DNA from: Ophiothrix spiculata
Lineage: Eukaryota > Echinodermata > Ophiuroidea > Amphilepidida > Ophiotrichidae
Strand: one strand, 5' to 3'
NCBI GenBank assembly: GCA_000969725.1
Contig: JXSR01S002993.1
DNA length: 25,298 nt
How positions within the stretch are numbered: position 1 is the first letter of the stretch; the number at the start of each line of letters is the position of its first letter. Below are positions 10,041 through 21,400 of the stretch, piece by piece. A program made the translations under genes and the position numbers. Under the pieces are notes generated by a model, which saw only the letters and a program-made list of their open reading frames with translations, did not search any database and was not told the DNA's origin.

Positions 10041-10345
10041 GACGAGTGCACTCCTCTTCAATGTGAGTTGATCCAGCTCAATGTTTCAAGAATATTCATG
10101 AGAACTGGTGCCATGATAGTCATAATTAGTGCAGCTCAACTTTGGAATATGCTTCCCACCTCTCTTAGTAAAGCACAGTCCTTTTATTTAATACTGCAGC
10201 CAAAAGGCCAAATTACATTATACAAAGACAGTCACAATAGGTGCAGCTCATCTCTGGAAAGAGCTTCCCACCTCTCTTAGTGAAGCACAGTCCTTTCATT
10301 TAATACTGCAGTCAAAAAGGCCAAATTGCATTACACAAAGAAACT
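10041..10345 (+). mobile_element. LINE 3' coding remnant, internally duplicated
   Basis: The translation holds AAQLWNMLPTSLSKAQSFYL, and again AAHLWKELPTSLSEAQSFHL. This AAxLWNxLPxSL motif ends many CR1/Jockey-type LINE reverse transcriptases. The two copies are a 112-bp tandem duplication (starting 10129 and 10241). The rest of the LINE is missing, so it is a dead fragment. Confidence 0.6.
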
Positions 10346-10499
10346 ATCATGTCATCATCAATCCATATTTGCCACATCTACCTCATTTCAAGATTTAATC
10401 TTTGTCACATTTAAAAGTGGTCAGAATGAATATAGCACTTAACATTGAGAAATAAAAGGGTTATTTTGATCAATAATGTATTTAAATACCTGTATGGCT

Positions 10500-10620
10500 T
10501 GGTAAATGAAATTTCTTTCTGCTGTGGGGCCAAGACAAAAAAGTCTTAAACCAGGAAATGAACATGACACCTCCCATTTCTTAGGCCGATGCTCTACCAT
10601 ATGAGTAACCACAGCTAGGT
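10500..10620 (-). mobile_element. tRNA-like sequence, probable SINE remnant
   Basis: The minus strand reads TGGTTACTCATATGGTAGAG, an A-box-like D-arm, followed about 35 nt later by a weak B-box (GTGTCATGTTC). It is not a plausible functional tRNA because the acceptor stem does not close. Confidence 0.4.
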
Positions 10621-10789
10621 AGAATCAAAGGACAAGATTATTTCTTCAAGTCTACAAGTCTTCAATTTATTAAACTGCTAGAAGTGACTATTCACTATAT
10701 ATACAGCAGTACTCTGGTCCTAGAGTTGATGAAGTATTTTGACATACGGTCACGGTACCGGGGAAGGATCCCCTACTCTTATTTTGAAC

Positions 10790-11010
10790 AGCCGTAGCTT
10801 AGCCCGTGACGTTCTTTGACATCCGACAGTGTGTCAGGAACACTTCAGATGGGCCCAACGGCTTTACCTGCCTTCCGAAGCACAAAGCAAGTAGAGTAAA
10901 GTTTCTTGCTTAAGGAAACAAGGAGACGTGCCGGGACCGGGGCTCGACCCCACGACAGATGTAGTTCATGCGATTACGAATCCAACGCTCTAACCGCTCC
11001 CCTCTATGAC
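10790..11010 (-). mobile_element. tRNA-derived SINE, with head
   Basis: On the minus strand the head reads GGGGAGCGGTTAGAGCGTTG (A-box) with B-box GGGTCGAGCCC (10941-10950). The body has GTCTCCTTGTTTCCTTAAGC, AAGAAACTTTACTCTACTTG and AAGCCGTTGGGCCC, the same family as 17876-18072. Oriented opposite to most other copies. Confidence 0.75.
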
Positions 11011-11172
11011 CATTCAGCCCAAACCACATTTCTCCTCTCAAATTCTCTATCAAATTTTTGCAAATAATTCATCCCTCCATTTAATGCTTGTTGTCTAATA
11101 AGATGCAATGATGTCCTGGTGATGCAGTTGGATTCTGACAGTGGTTTTTCTTTTTTCAATTTTTACCCTTGA

Positions 11173-11320
11173 CAGGGGTGTGCGAGTCAGGTGACAAAAA
11201 GAGCTGAAAAAAGCTGAAAATGGTGACAAAATGCCAAAAAGAGGCTAAAAATGAAAGAAAAGCTCTTTTGAAGGCATAAAAAGCTGAAATCAGCTAAAAA
11301 GCTGAACTCTCACATCCCTG
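11173..11320. mobile_element. hAT-like MITE with GCTGAAAA core (148 bp)
   Basis: The ends are CAGGGGTGTGCGAGTCAG and, on the minus strand, CAGGGATGTGAGAGTTCAG. CAGGG ends are typical of hAT elements. The core is a degenerate run of AGCTGAAAA/GCTAAAAATG units. The flanks (ACCCTTGA against CCCTGAGC) are at best an imperfect target duplication. Confidence 0.5.
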
Positions 11321-11820
11321 CCCTGAGCAATTTGGCTTTATGTAGCTTGATGATAAAGCAATTTGTTCTTCATCGTACAGACCAAATAGTAATGGGCTGA
11401 AGTGGATTTACGTCATACACAGCACAATGATCAAAAAGAACTCGTGTAGGACTTCGTGCTCGGTGAAACCAATCAAAGTTTTATCCAGACATCCCTTCAT
11501 TTTCTTTCTTTTCAGGCAAGAAAGAAACCTGTGAAACGATGAACTGTTTGTCATCTTGTTGTGGTTTAAATACCACACATCCCACATGATATGGGCAAAT
11601 GTAATATTTTGAAAGTTTGCTAAAATCAATCAAAATTACAAAGAGCTGGTATTTTCTCCATTGAGTTGCATTGGGAGTCAGCATTTATTTCACTATGATA
11701 ATTGGAACAAGTTCCCGGATGTAAACAAATATGCGAATGACCGCTCGCCGCTATATGATGCTACTTTTAAAACATTAACAACTGTCTTATGAGGTGATTA
11801 GCGAGACCTACATGTATTAA
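11321..11820. other. No gene seen
   Basis: AT-rich sequence downstream of the MECR stop. The minus-strand open frames at 11408-11684 have no recognisable family and no splice connection to MECR. Confidence 0.5.
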
Positions 11821-12321
11821 GTATTCAAACACGCTACAGAGTTGTTCATCGCAAATCAACAACCCATGCGTCTGCCTATTTTTATCCCGAGCATGATAAA
11901 AATACGCCAACGCATCAGATGCAGAGTTTTTAATTTTTCGATGAACAACTCTGTAGCATGTTTGAATACAATACCTTTCAACACTGAAAATCTTCCTGAA
12001 AACATATGAATATAATTCAAAATGTTTTCGATTTAACAGATGCTCATCTTCATAAAAATATTTAGCAGAACCTGTAGCAAAATGCTAGTTTTTAAATGTT
12101 ATTGCTTTGTCGTTTTCAACTGTTCCCAAGCACCAGTCCCTGCACATAATTAAGTTACCGACGCGCGATGAACGGTGTGCCAACTTACGTGTACTGTGTA
12201 AACGCACCTCTGTATACGCTGTGCCGTGCGTGACACGCTTATTTTAATATCAACTGTGAATTCATATCACAAATCAACAACGATGCGCTCCCGTACAAGA
12301 AAATACGTGGAGTTGTTGAAT
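11821..12321. mobile_element. Dispersed repeat copy 1 with snap-back end (forms MECR 3' UTR)
   Basis: It matches 15351-15863 over its whole length in the same orientation, including CAACTTACGTGTACTG-type, AACGCAC..TGTGCCGTG and final GAGTTGTTGAAT segments. The first 149 bp (11821-11969) is an imperfect hairpin whose arms begin GTATTCAAACACGCTACAGA. No ORF is present. It is a non-autonomous element of unknown class. Its right boundary coincides with the MECR stop codon. Confidence 0.75.
12243..12248 (-). promoter_or_regulatory. Candidate MECR poly(A) signal (ATTAAA)
   Basis: ATTAAA on the minus strand begins about 73 nt after the stop codon. It is the commonest variant of AATAAA, and no AATAAA is seen nearby. 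It lies inside the dispersed repeat copy, so if used it was supplied by that repeat. The hexamer is expected often by chance in AT-rich DNA. Confidence 0.25.
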
Positions 12322-12487
12322 CATGATTCAAACCTGAGTATCTGTTTACTAGAGGTGTAGCCTTCCATCGTTTTCTCTATAGCCTCTGCGTAGTCTTTCA
12401 AGGGTACCTCTGTATGCTTTGGAGCCTTCAGCTGACCATGCTTGGCCCACTCACATAACTTTTGTATCATCTGTTTGGCTGCGGATG
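12321..12487 (-). CDS. MECR: MECR terminal coding exon (7 of 7 visible) with stop codon
   Basis: The acceptor is atcaactatag before 12487. The first two bases complete a Ser codon split after exon 6. It encodes [36 protein letters not shown] and the ending [12 protein letters not shown], with TGA at 12323-12321. SSKQIL is the family's C-terminal signature; in human MECR only two residues follow it, while four (RFES) follow here. The last base of the stop codon lies at the edge of a dispersed repeat (11821-12321), so everything after the stop is repeat sequence. Confidence 0.93.
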
Positions 12488-15400
12488 CTATAGTTGATAA
12501 AAGATGAAAAAATGTATAATTTTACATGTTTACACTAATAAATAATGAAGTTTTTGAAGACTAAAGAAATAAAATTACTGTTTAGATAGTCACAAAACTG
12601 TAGGCCCTCACAGGAAAATTGTAAGATATGCATTATCAGCCTCTGAAATAAGTCAAAAATGCAGTAGTTTTTTTTAAATGTCAGTGTTTGTTCCGTAAAA
12701 ATGGAATAGAAGACTCCATACATCAAATCATATACTGTAAAACATTTTACATAAATTTGAATTTAGTGAATTTTCAAAGTCTTCCTTCTTCGGTACATTT
12801 TAATTTCATATTTTGAATCATCTTGCTGTTTCAGGCTATGTTAACCCTAACCCAATACAGGCCAAAAACTATTTACTCAAATCTAACTGTAAAACAAAAT
12901 CCCTATTTTCACGTATTCAAACCCGGGACCTCTCGCATCCCAATCCAATCGTCACTCATATCAAGCCATCCACGGGCGCTACCCCGGCACCGATTCGGTG
13001 ACCATATATATCTCCCGGTGATGACGTATTTCGACTTGGACTATTTTCTTCGTTTTCTACTGTAGAATTTTGTAGGATTCAGCACTGTTAGGGTTATCAT
13101 TCATTTTAGAAGCATTATTTGAATTTAGTGAATTAACGAAATTAGCAAAATTTCATACTTTACAGTATCAAATTTGATATATATCTGATCCACCAATATA
13201 CAGTTTAATTAAAAAAATATTGAGAGAGAAAAGTCTTAAAAGGGCATCTAGTGTAACATCATGCAAAATCCTGTTTTAAAGTAAATAAGGCACTGAGGCC
13301 ATGGGAATGTTCATAACATGAGACAATATTGATAGTTCCATTAAGGAAAGTTTTTATTAATAGAGCTGGGCAGTACCAAGTTAGCTCAAACGGTAAGCTG
13401 CTCACTTGCGGTGCAATATGTCCCGAGTCCAAACCCTGCTGGCGCCAAAAGTTGAGTGTGTTTGAAATTCCCTTGGACAAGGAAGTAACTGCTAAGTGTC
13501 TCATGGAAACCCGTACGAAACTTGTGGGCTGATCAAGGTTCAGCGCCCATAGAGGTTGCTGCAGAACCTGAAATGATGCTTGGTGTGGAATGGAGCCTAC
13601 TTAGGCCACAGTGGTCAGCGAACACCTGATACGAGTACTCAATAAAACATTTCAACACGCATTCCAAAAACGTAGGTCTAGGTAAACAAACTTTAGGCTT
13701 GGACAAAGGTCTAATTGAAAATCATTGTGGAATAGGTCACAAATCTTTCCACATTTCTCAGTGGATGAAGGGTTTGTACTTACACTGTGAATTGATACGA
13801 GTACTCGATAAAACATTTCAACACAGCATTCCAAAAACGTAGGTCTAGGTTTAACAAACTTTAAGCTTGGACAAAGGTCTAAGCGCATTCCAAAAACATA
13901 AAGTTAGGTAAACAAACTTTAGGCTTGGACAAAGGTCTAATTGAACATCATTCTGGAATAGGCCACAAATCTTTCGGAAAAAGTATACTTTAGGTCCCAT
14001 CAAAAACTATACCCTAACCCTAAAACTAACCCTAACCCTACACCCTAACCCTAAATTAAACCTAACCCTAACACTAACCCTAAACCCTAACCCTAAAATT
14101 CAGGATGGGACCTAAAGTACACTTGGTCCAATCTTTCCATATTTATCTATAATAGAAGTAGGGTGTGCACTTACACTGTGAATTGTTCTCATGCCATCTG
14201 GACATCCAATAGCCAACTATTTTGATGTCATTAAAGATGAGTGATGCTGTAGGTACCATCAATGGCTGCCTTGACATCCCGCCATACGTCACTATTGTAC
14301 TACCGGGTCTGAATAAGTGATGATAAATGATCAAATTAATACCAATGTACAACACAAAGCAAAATCACATCTTAAAGATGTGATATAATTGACCAAGAGT
14401 GATATTTTTAAGAAATTATCATAGCCAAGGAGTGTAAAAGTTGGGGAAGGGACACAAATGCGATACTTTGAGTAAAACAGGGTTGAATAAATTCATTTTT
14501 AAAATGAATAATGTTGATTTCTGACTTTAACATGCATTCGCACTAATCTATTCAGTAGGTACAAGTTATTGATTCTATAAACTTTTTCAAATTTGGAAAA
14601 TCATGGACAATCCCTTTAAAAGACGACTTATTTTTCAAAACACCATATGTGTCTGAACCAACATTATCACTTTTTTTAACCAAATTTAACCAATTTCACA
14701 TGGCATATGGAGGTGCACTGTGCCAAGAGAGTGGTCATAGCATCGGACATAGAAAGGTTTGGGTTCAAATCCCACAAGTGCTATCTCAAAGTTGAGTCCT
14801 TAAACAAGATTTTTATCCAAAATTGTTCCCAACACATCAGGTAATTGGGTACAGGTTCTGGTATTTAAAAGCACCAGAAAAGTAAGTCATATACGTCTTG
14901 GGTCATGTGACCTGGAGTTACCCTGTGGGTCACATGACTATTGCCGCTCATCTCCACTGTCTGTTCATGGATGTGGGATCAAATATCACGTGAGTCAGTA
15001 AATTTTGTTTGAGAGAACTGTTTAAACTCAATTCAACATAAACCATAATTGTTGGACAATTGGGGACAGCTGCAGCATATGGTTTCAAGCCCCCACTGAA
15101 CCAAATCTTATTGTTTTCTAGGGCAACCTTTACCCTATTTGCTCTGTGGTTTGGAAGACATGTTAAGCCATTGGCCCCATGTCAAAATTTTCCACAACAG
15201 GTCACTGCATATACTGTATACCTGGTAAGATATACATACTCTAACCTCACACTCAGGGAAAACTCTAGGGAGCAATTTTTCTTTTTGTCGACAATGATAA
15301 TTAATAATGTAAGAAAATCTAAATACTTTGATATTTAGTAGTTGAATTAGGTATTCAAACACGCCACAGAGTTGTTCATCGCGAATCAACAACGATGCAT

Positions 15401-18400
15401 CCATGTGTCTGCGTATTTTTATCGCACGGGGTTGGCTTTAGCCACCCAAGCGTGATAAAAATATGTGGATGCAGAGTTGTTGATTCGCGATGAACGACTC
15501 TGTGGCGTGTTTGAATACCTGTCAACAATGAAAATCTTCCTGAAAACGTATGAACTAAATTCTAAATTTAACTGATAGGCCTGCTCATCTTCATGAAAAT
15601 ATTTAGCATAATCTGAAGCAAAGTGCTAATTTGGGAATGTTTTCTGCTTTGATGTTTTCAATTTTTTTCAAGCACTGGGCTTTTGCACATACTATAAGTG
15701 CCCGGCGTGCAATAAGCAGTGCGTCAACTTATGTGTACTGCGTAAACGCACTTCAGTAAACGCTGTGCCGTGTGTGACGCATTAATTTGAATATCAACTG
15801 TGGATTAATCACAAATCAACAACGGTACGCTCCTGTATAATGAGATACAGTGAGTTGTTGAATTTGACAGTGAAACTGTACATGCTTCCATTATTAACGT
15901 TAACTTCAAATAAAGTAGAAATCCCATAATGTCTGTTTGGGGTGCTGAATTTGTAAAATGCCCCTTTGAGCTTATTCCCCTGCTCATTACTTACTGTAAA
16001 CATTTTATTAGATTTATTGCACTCTTTCCTCCTACTGCATTAAATGCCAATTTTGGTTTGGGTAAACTCTGAAAAAAAACCAAAAAAAATCAGATATGAC
16101 TTTCTACATCACTGGCATTTTTGAAATGCAAAGCTGGTTTTACAGTATGTGCAACCAGTTTTGTTGTCTGTAACAGTGGCAAATCACTACATCTTTGCTA
16201 AGTTGATTCATACATGAGTCAAATGGTAGCGCCCTTCATTTAAAAAACTGTGCAATTTGTCATAAATAATTCTTCAAAATTCAGTAGCCTTGTTTGTGTG
16301 CAAGTCTATGGAGAAAATGTTTTACTTCAAGTTATCTCTGTAAATTCTGTCACTTGAAAAGATTCTTTAGTATGAATGTGTGTGTCAGCAACTGATTAAC
16401 AGAATCATGAAAGTAACACTCTAAGAAGCTAAAAATGGTTTATATTTTGCATTGACCTCTATGGAAAAGGGGTTGAGGCCATCTCAGTGGGCATGGTGGT
16501 GAATTTTTTTTTTTGCTTTGGCAATTTGACAACATCTTTTTGTAATTACTTAACCTAGATAGGTGGTTCAACCATCATTTTGTTTCTAATTTTGTCATCT
16601 TTAATTTGAATCCACTTTTATTGAAAAATATTTTCAATTTCAAAATGTTATGAAACAGCCTATCCTTACCAATCGGAGTTTTTGCAAAAGAGATGAATCA
16701 ATCCAACTGTGCATAACTTGTGATTAATTTACGGGCTTGTTATGCTTATTACAAAAAATTTTCGAGCACTACAATGTTGAGGAAGCACACTTAAAATTCT
16801 GACTTACCAACTTAAACCGCAGTGGGTAAATATATTGCAGAAGAAAATACATTCTTTTCCAAATATGTGCATAAACTCTCTAAGGTGTGTTAGCATTGGT
16901 ATAGGAAATTATCACCCACTCAGTGTCGCATCCTAGTTCAGCTGTGTTTCACCTGAGCATGACACTACACATAATAAATTCTAATACCATAGCTTTGCTT
17001 CACCCAATAACTAATAACATATGTGACCTATCATATCAAAAGGTACCTTAAGGTCGGCATAGTAAATTATGAGATACAGGCCACTGAAGCTGAGCATAGT
17101 CAAAAATCACGCCCAAGGTCGAATTTCTAATTTCATCAGAAAAGTTATCTTTGAAGTGTATTCTATCATGTTAATCAGGTTCCACCATCCAAAACATAAG
17201 ACAAATGTTTTAAAACCCAAGATAAAAATCCTTTCTCCATTCAAGTTTTACCAGTACAGAAACTTTAAACTCAATTTTCTCAGAATTATAGTTTTGAGAA
17301 TCAGCCCAATGCCTTTTACGAATTTGGATGAAATTTTGCAATCAAACATCCAATAACCAAAAGCAAGGTGTAATTTTAAAGCTTGAAATATAATATTTCA
17401 GATAAGACCAAAAAATCAATTTTTATTTTGGGACCCTTAAGATACCTTACGATATGGCGGGTCATATATTGTCTTGTGAGTGCATGAAAGTCGTATCTGC
17501 TATAGTTACCATTTTTCATAAATTCAAATTGCACAATATATAATCTCCACTCTCTTGAAATAGTTCTTCAGGTGACACCATCACCTGAAGAACCATTTCA
17601 AGAGCCACTGACATAACATAGGGAAATTTTTCACATTCTTGTGACAAGGTGTGACATAAATATAACTTAGGGCACTTTCTTGCACTCACATGACTATATT
17701 TGGAAAGACCTTGATGACTTTCTCAACTATGTCTATTAAGACTCAGCTGAAGTTGTATCCAGATAAATGTCAGGCTATCCAAATTTCATTTTCCCAGGAG
17801 CCTCCACCCCATCCAGTTCTCATGATTGGCAATTCCCCGCTTAACTTTGTCTCTTCTGCTAAAGTGCTTGGTAGAGGGGAGCGTGGCCGAGCGGTTAGAG
17901 CACGGGTCTCGTAATACAGAGGTTGCGGGTTCGAGCCCCGGGCCAGGCGGTTTACGTCTCCTTGTTTCCTTGGGCAAGAAACTTTACTCTAATTGCTCCG
18001 TGGTTCGGATAGTCACGTTAAGCCGTTGGTCCCCTGTGCGAATGCTCCTTCTTGGGGCGCTGCATACAGTGTATACCTGGTGAGTCTATCCACATCCAAA
18101 CCGATCTGAAATGGGATTGCTTCAATGGCCGTCTTTTCATGCTTCGCAACCTTAAGAAATTTGGATTCAACTCAGCTGAACTTCTCACTGTCTATACTGG
18201 TTATGTTCACCCTTTTTTGGAATATTCTGATGTGATATGGCACTCCTCCATTACTGATAAACATTCTTGTATGCTGGAGGGTATCCAAAAGAGGGCGTGC
18301 AGAATTTAGAAACTCTTTCTTCTAGGAGGGAGGAACATTGTCTTAAGTATGCTTGTTCTCTCCCCAAATCTGCTCGCACTAGCAATTTGCTTCCCCCTTG

Positions 18401-21400
18401 AAGAATTGAAATTCATGGAAGAAAGTTTGGGAATGCCAGTGATTTCACCCAACTGCCTGCTCGTACGCTGAGGTTTTCTAGGAGTCCTATTCCTTATTAT
18501 AATATTTTTCACTCAATTGGCCCATCATATTTCAATGTATTTTTTACCAAAATTTCTGACATGCATTCACATACCACCAGATCGAGTGCTCTGAATTTCC
18601 TTGTCCCGAGGGTTGGCTCATATACCAAGAAATCTTTTTACTACCAAGCCACACTTGATTGGAATAATCTTCCAGTTCAAATCAAATTGATTCTTGACAA
18701 ATGTTCTTATAAATATGCCATGAAAAAGCACCTTGCCAGAAGTGCGGTGACCAAAGAGTCGTCCTCATATGTGTAACTTTGTATCCCTCTTCCCACTTTG
18801 TTTGTTCTGTTAATTTTCTCCAGGCATCGTTCTGTCTTTTTGTTTGGACCCCATTGGAATTAAGTTTACACATATGTGGCCAGACTTTATGGGTCATCCT
18901 GGCATTTCGGCATTAAGGTGTCTGTACTTGTATACTTCTCATGTCTTTTATATATTGTCGGATTCATTGTAATTGACTGAATGCATATGTCTGTTAATGT
19001 TTTATATTCTGTTGATTTTGCCGAATAAAGAAACAAACAAACAAACAAATTACATCGATTTGTTGAATAGCTCCTGATTACCAGTTTGACAGCCCCTCCC
19101 TTTCATGGATTTAATCACTGACTCCTCAACTGTCTTCATTTGTACTTTGCTTCTTTTTTTTTTTAATGTATATTCTTGTGTAATGTTTCTTCATTGTATA
19201 ATGCAATTCAGCCTCAAGGCTGCCATGTTATATGATCTAATAAATCTGAATCTGAATCTGATTCTATAATGCCTGACAGTGAATTGGTTGAAGGGGTTTA
19301 ATATAACCATGCATTGTGTTCTGATGTCAATGTTATCTTTAATCCTCCTTCACTCCATAGAGTACACTAACCTTGAGATGCTGTCTAGCTTCGTCTGATC
19401 TCATTTCTTCTTCAGTGAATACTAATGATGCACCAAGGTCTTTCAAGTGGCTCTTCAGTTCTTCAATATTAGGTCTAAATAAAAAAGGGACATAAATTAC
19501 ATGTACATCTGCACGTAGAACTCTCAAAATTATTGTTCATATTAGCATGCTTTCAAATTTGTACTTAATCCAAGCCACATTCCAAAACCAGAAATTATGT
19601 ATGTGTAAGACACAAAAATGGTTTTAGCCAAAATAATTATTTACTACACATTTCAAAAAGAAAAACCAAAATGTAGGTCAAACATAAAATTATCTGCTTA
19701 GCTCCTTACAAGGATCCCCTGCTTCTTTAGTTTTGCACCTTTCTACTACTAAAACAAAGATGCAGCTAAACCCAAATTAACCTAGGCCCATTTTTTTTTT
19801 GGACAGTGTAAAAAATCCATATTGCGGGCCCTATAGTTTGCATATGCAACCCCTACCCTGTGTCTTAATGGGAGGTTTTAACATTGACCTGTCATGCTGT
19901 TTATATCCCTAGCCTCCAACCCTAAACCCCTATCAAATACATAAAAATCCAGAGCACATGGCCCTGATGTTTGTACATGCAACCCTACCCTGTAATTTTT
20001 GTTTGCATTTAATTTATTGTTTGGCTTATAGGCCGTATATCGGCCAGTGTGTTGACAATATCCATAATTATTTGTTTGAACCAAAGAACTAAACATTGAG
20101 AACCCGTGCTCGCTGCCATATTTTTTCGCTCATGGAGCAAAGTTATTTAAACTCCAGATATATTAAGAGATTGGCCAAATATCCAGGCAGATTGCGTAAA
20201 TCTTCACTTGATGCATATATAACATGCGTGTTTTGTTTCACGCGCAAACCTGTCTGTGTTTCAAGTAGTGTCTATTGCAAGTTGCTCTGATCAAGGTACG
20301 CCAATTTTCCCACCTAACAGTTTTGAAGACTCATGAAGTGTTACACGCAGAGCCATAAAATGCAGGAGGAACAATAACTCACCCGCCATGAGCGACAATC
20401 CAAGATGGCTACCATCTCATCAGATTTATACGGTGGTCAAATAAAAATGGCGGTGAGAACCGCTTCTCTTTTATAATTTCTTTGGTTAAAACATTTAAAA
20501 CAAAAACTTACAAATACCATATTGGTTTACAAACCTATTTCTAACTATGTTGATAGTATGTATTCCTAGTGCAGCAGCTATTTGGATCACAGCCTGGCCA
20601 GCACCGCTATTAGCAGCATTCTGTATCACACAGTCACCTAGCAAAAGAAGACATCAAAATAGAGGTAAACTTCCTTTATTTGCATCCAAGATTTACAAAA
20701 ACTTTCAAGTTAATTCTTCACAGCTTAATTGAATCCAAAAATAGAACAAAAAGAGTATTGATCATTATACAACGGGATTTTGGTTTGAGTCTATAGACAT
20801 GCTTCAACTCCCAGAGGCGACTTCACACAAATTTAAATTATTCAAATAATCATAAACACATTGCAAGACCAAACCTAATTTAACCTATAACCATCTCTTT
20901 ATCCTTGTTATATTTTTCTCTTTGTAAAATTCCTACACATAAATGCATTTTACAATTACAAAGGGTTTGACGTCTTTGTCAAATACATTCATCACAATAC
21001 TTCTCATCCACAAAGCATTGAAAATGTTTTGTAAAACTGACCAAAGGAAAAAAAACACATTATCATGAATTAGGCTGATTGAAATATTATAAAGTAGACC
21101 ATGCATGATGAAATTAAGATCAGAAGATCAAAAGTCATGTCCAATAGATCCATCATTTTTCATTGTAGTTCCTTTGTCTGAACTGATCCACGCTTCTTTT
21201 GTTTTCAAAATAAAGTTAATACTGATCTACGACACTCACCAGTTTAATATTTCCATAATATTTTCGGAGAAACCCTTTTCCGTTCTCAGCTAGTGCTGGC
21301 TAAAAGATGACTGATGAATTCTCTACTATCGAGTTGGTGTTTCTAGTAGCAGAGTACCATGTTGACCCTACCAAGTTTGTGGCCTGTAGTTTTAAGGTGT

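Noticed and set aside
14008-14099. A true chromosome end or fusion point
   Set aside because: The telomere-like repeat is only about 90 bp, degenerate, and enclosed by inverted repeats with a target duplication, so it is an insertion.
16921-17356. An extra MECR exon near a GTAAG-type motif at 16806 and the 95-codon frame
   Set aside because: The translation does not match the family, and the phase is already satisfied by the exon at 15995-16068.
17876-17960. A functional tRNA gene
   Set aside because: The A- and B-boxes are good, but the acceptor stem does not close and the sequence continues into a SINE body shared by four other loci.
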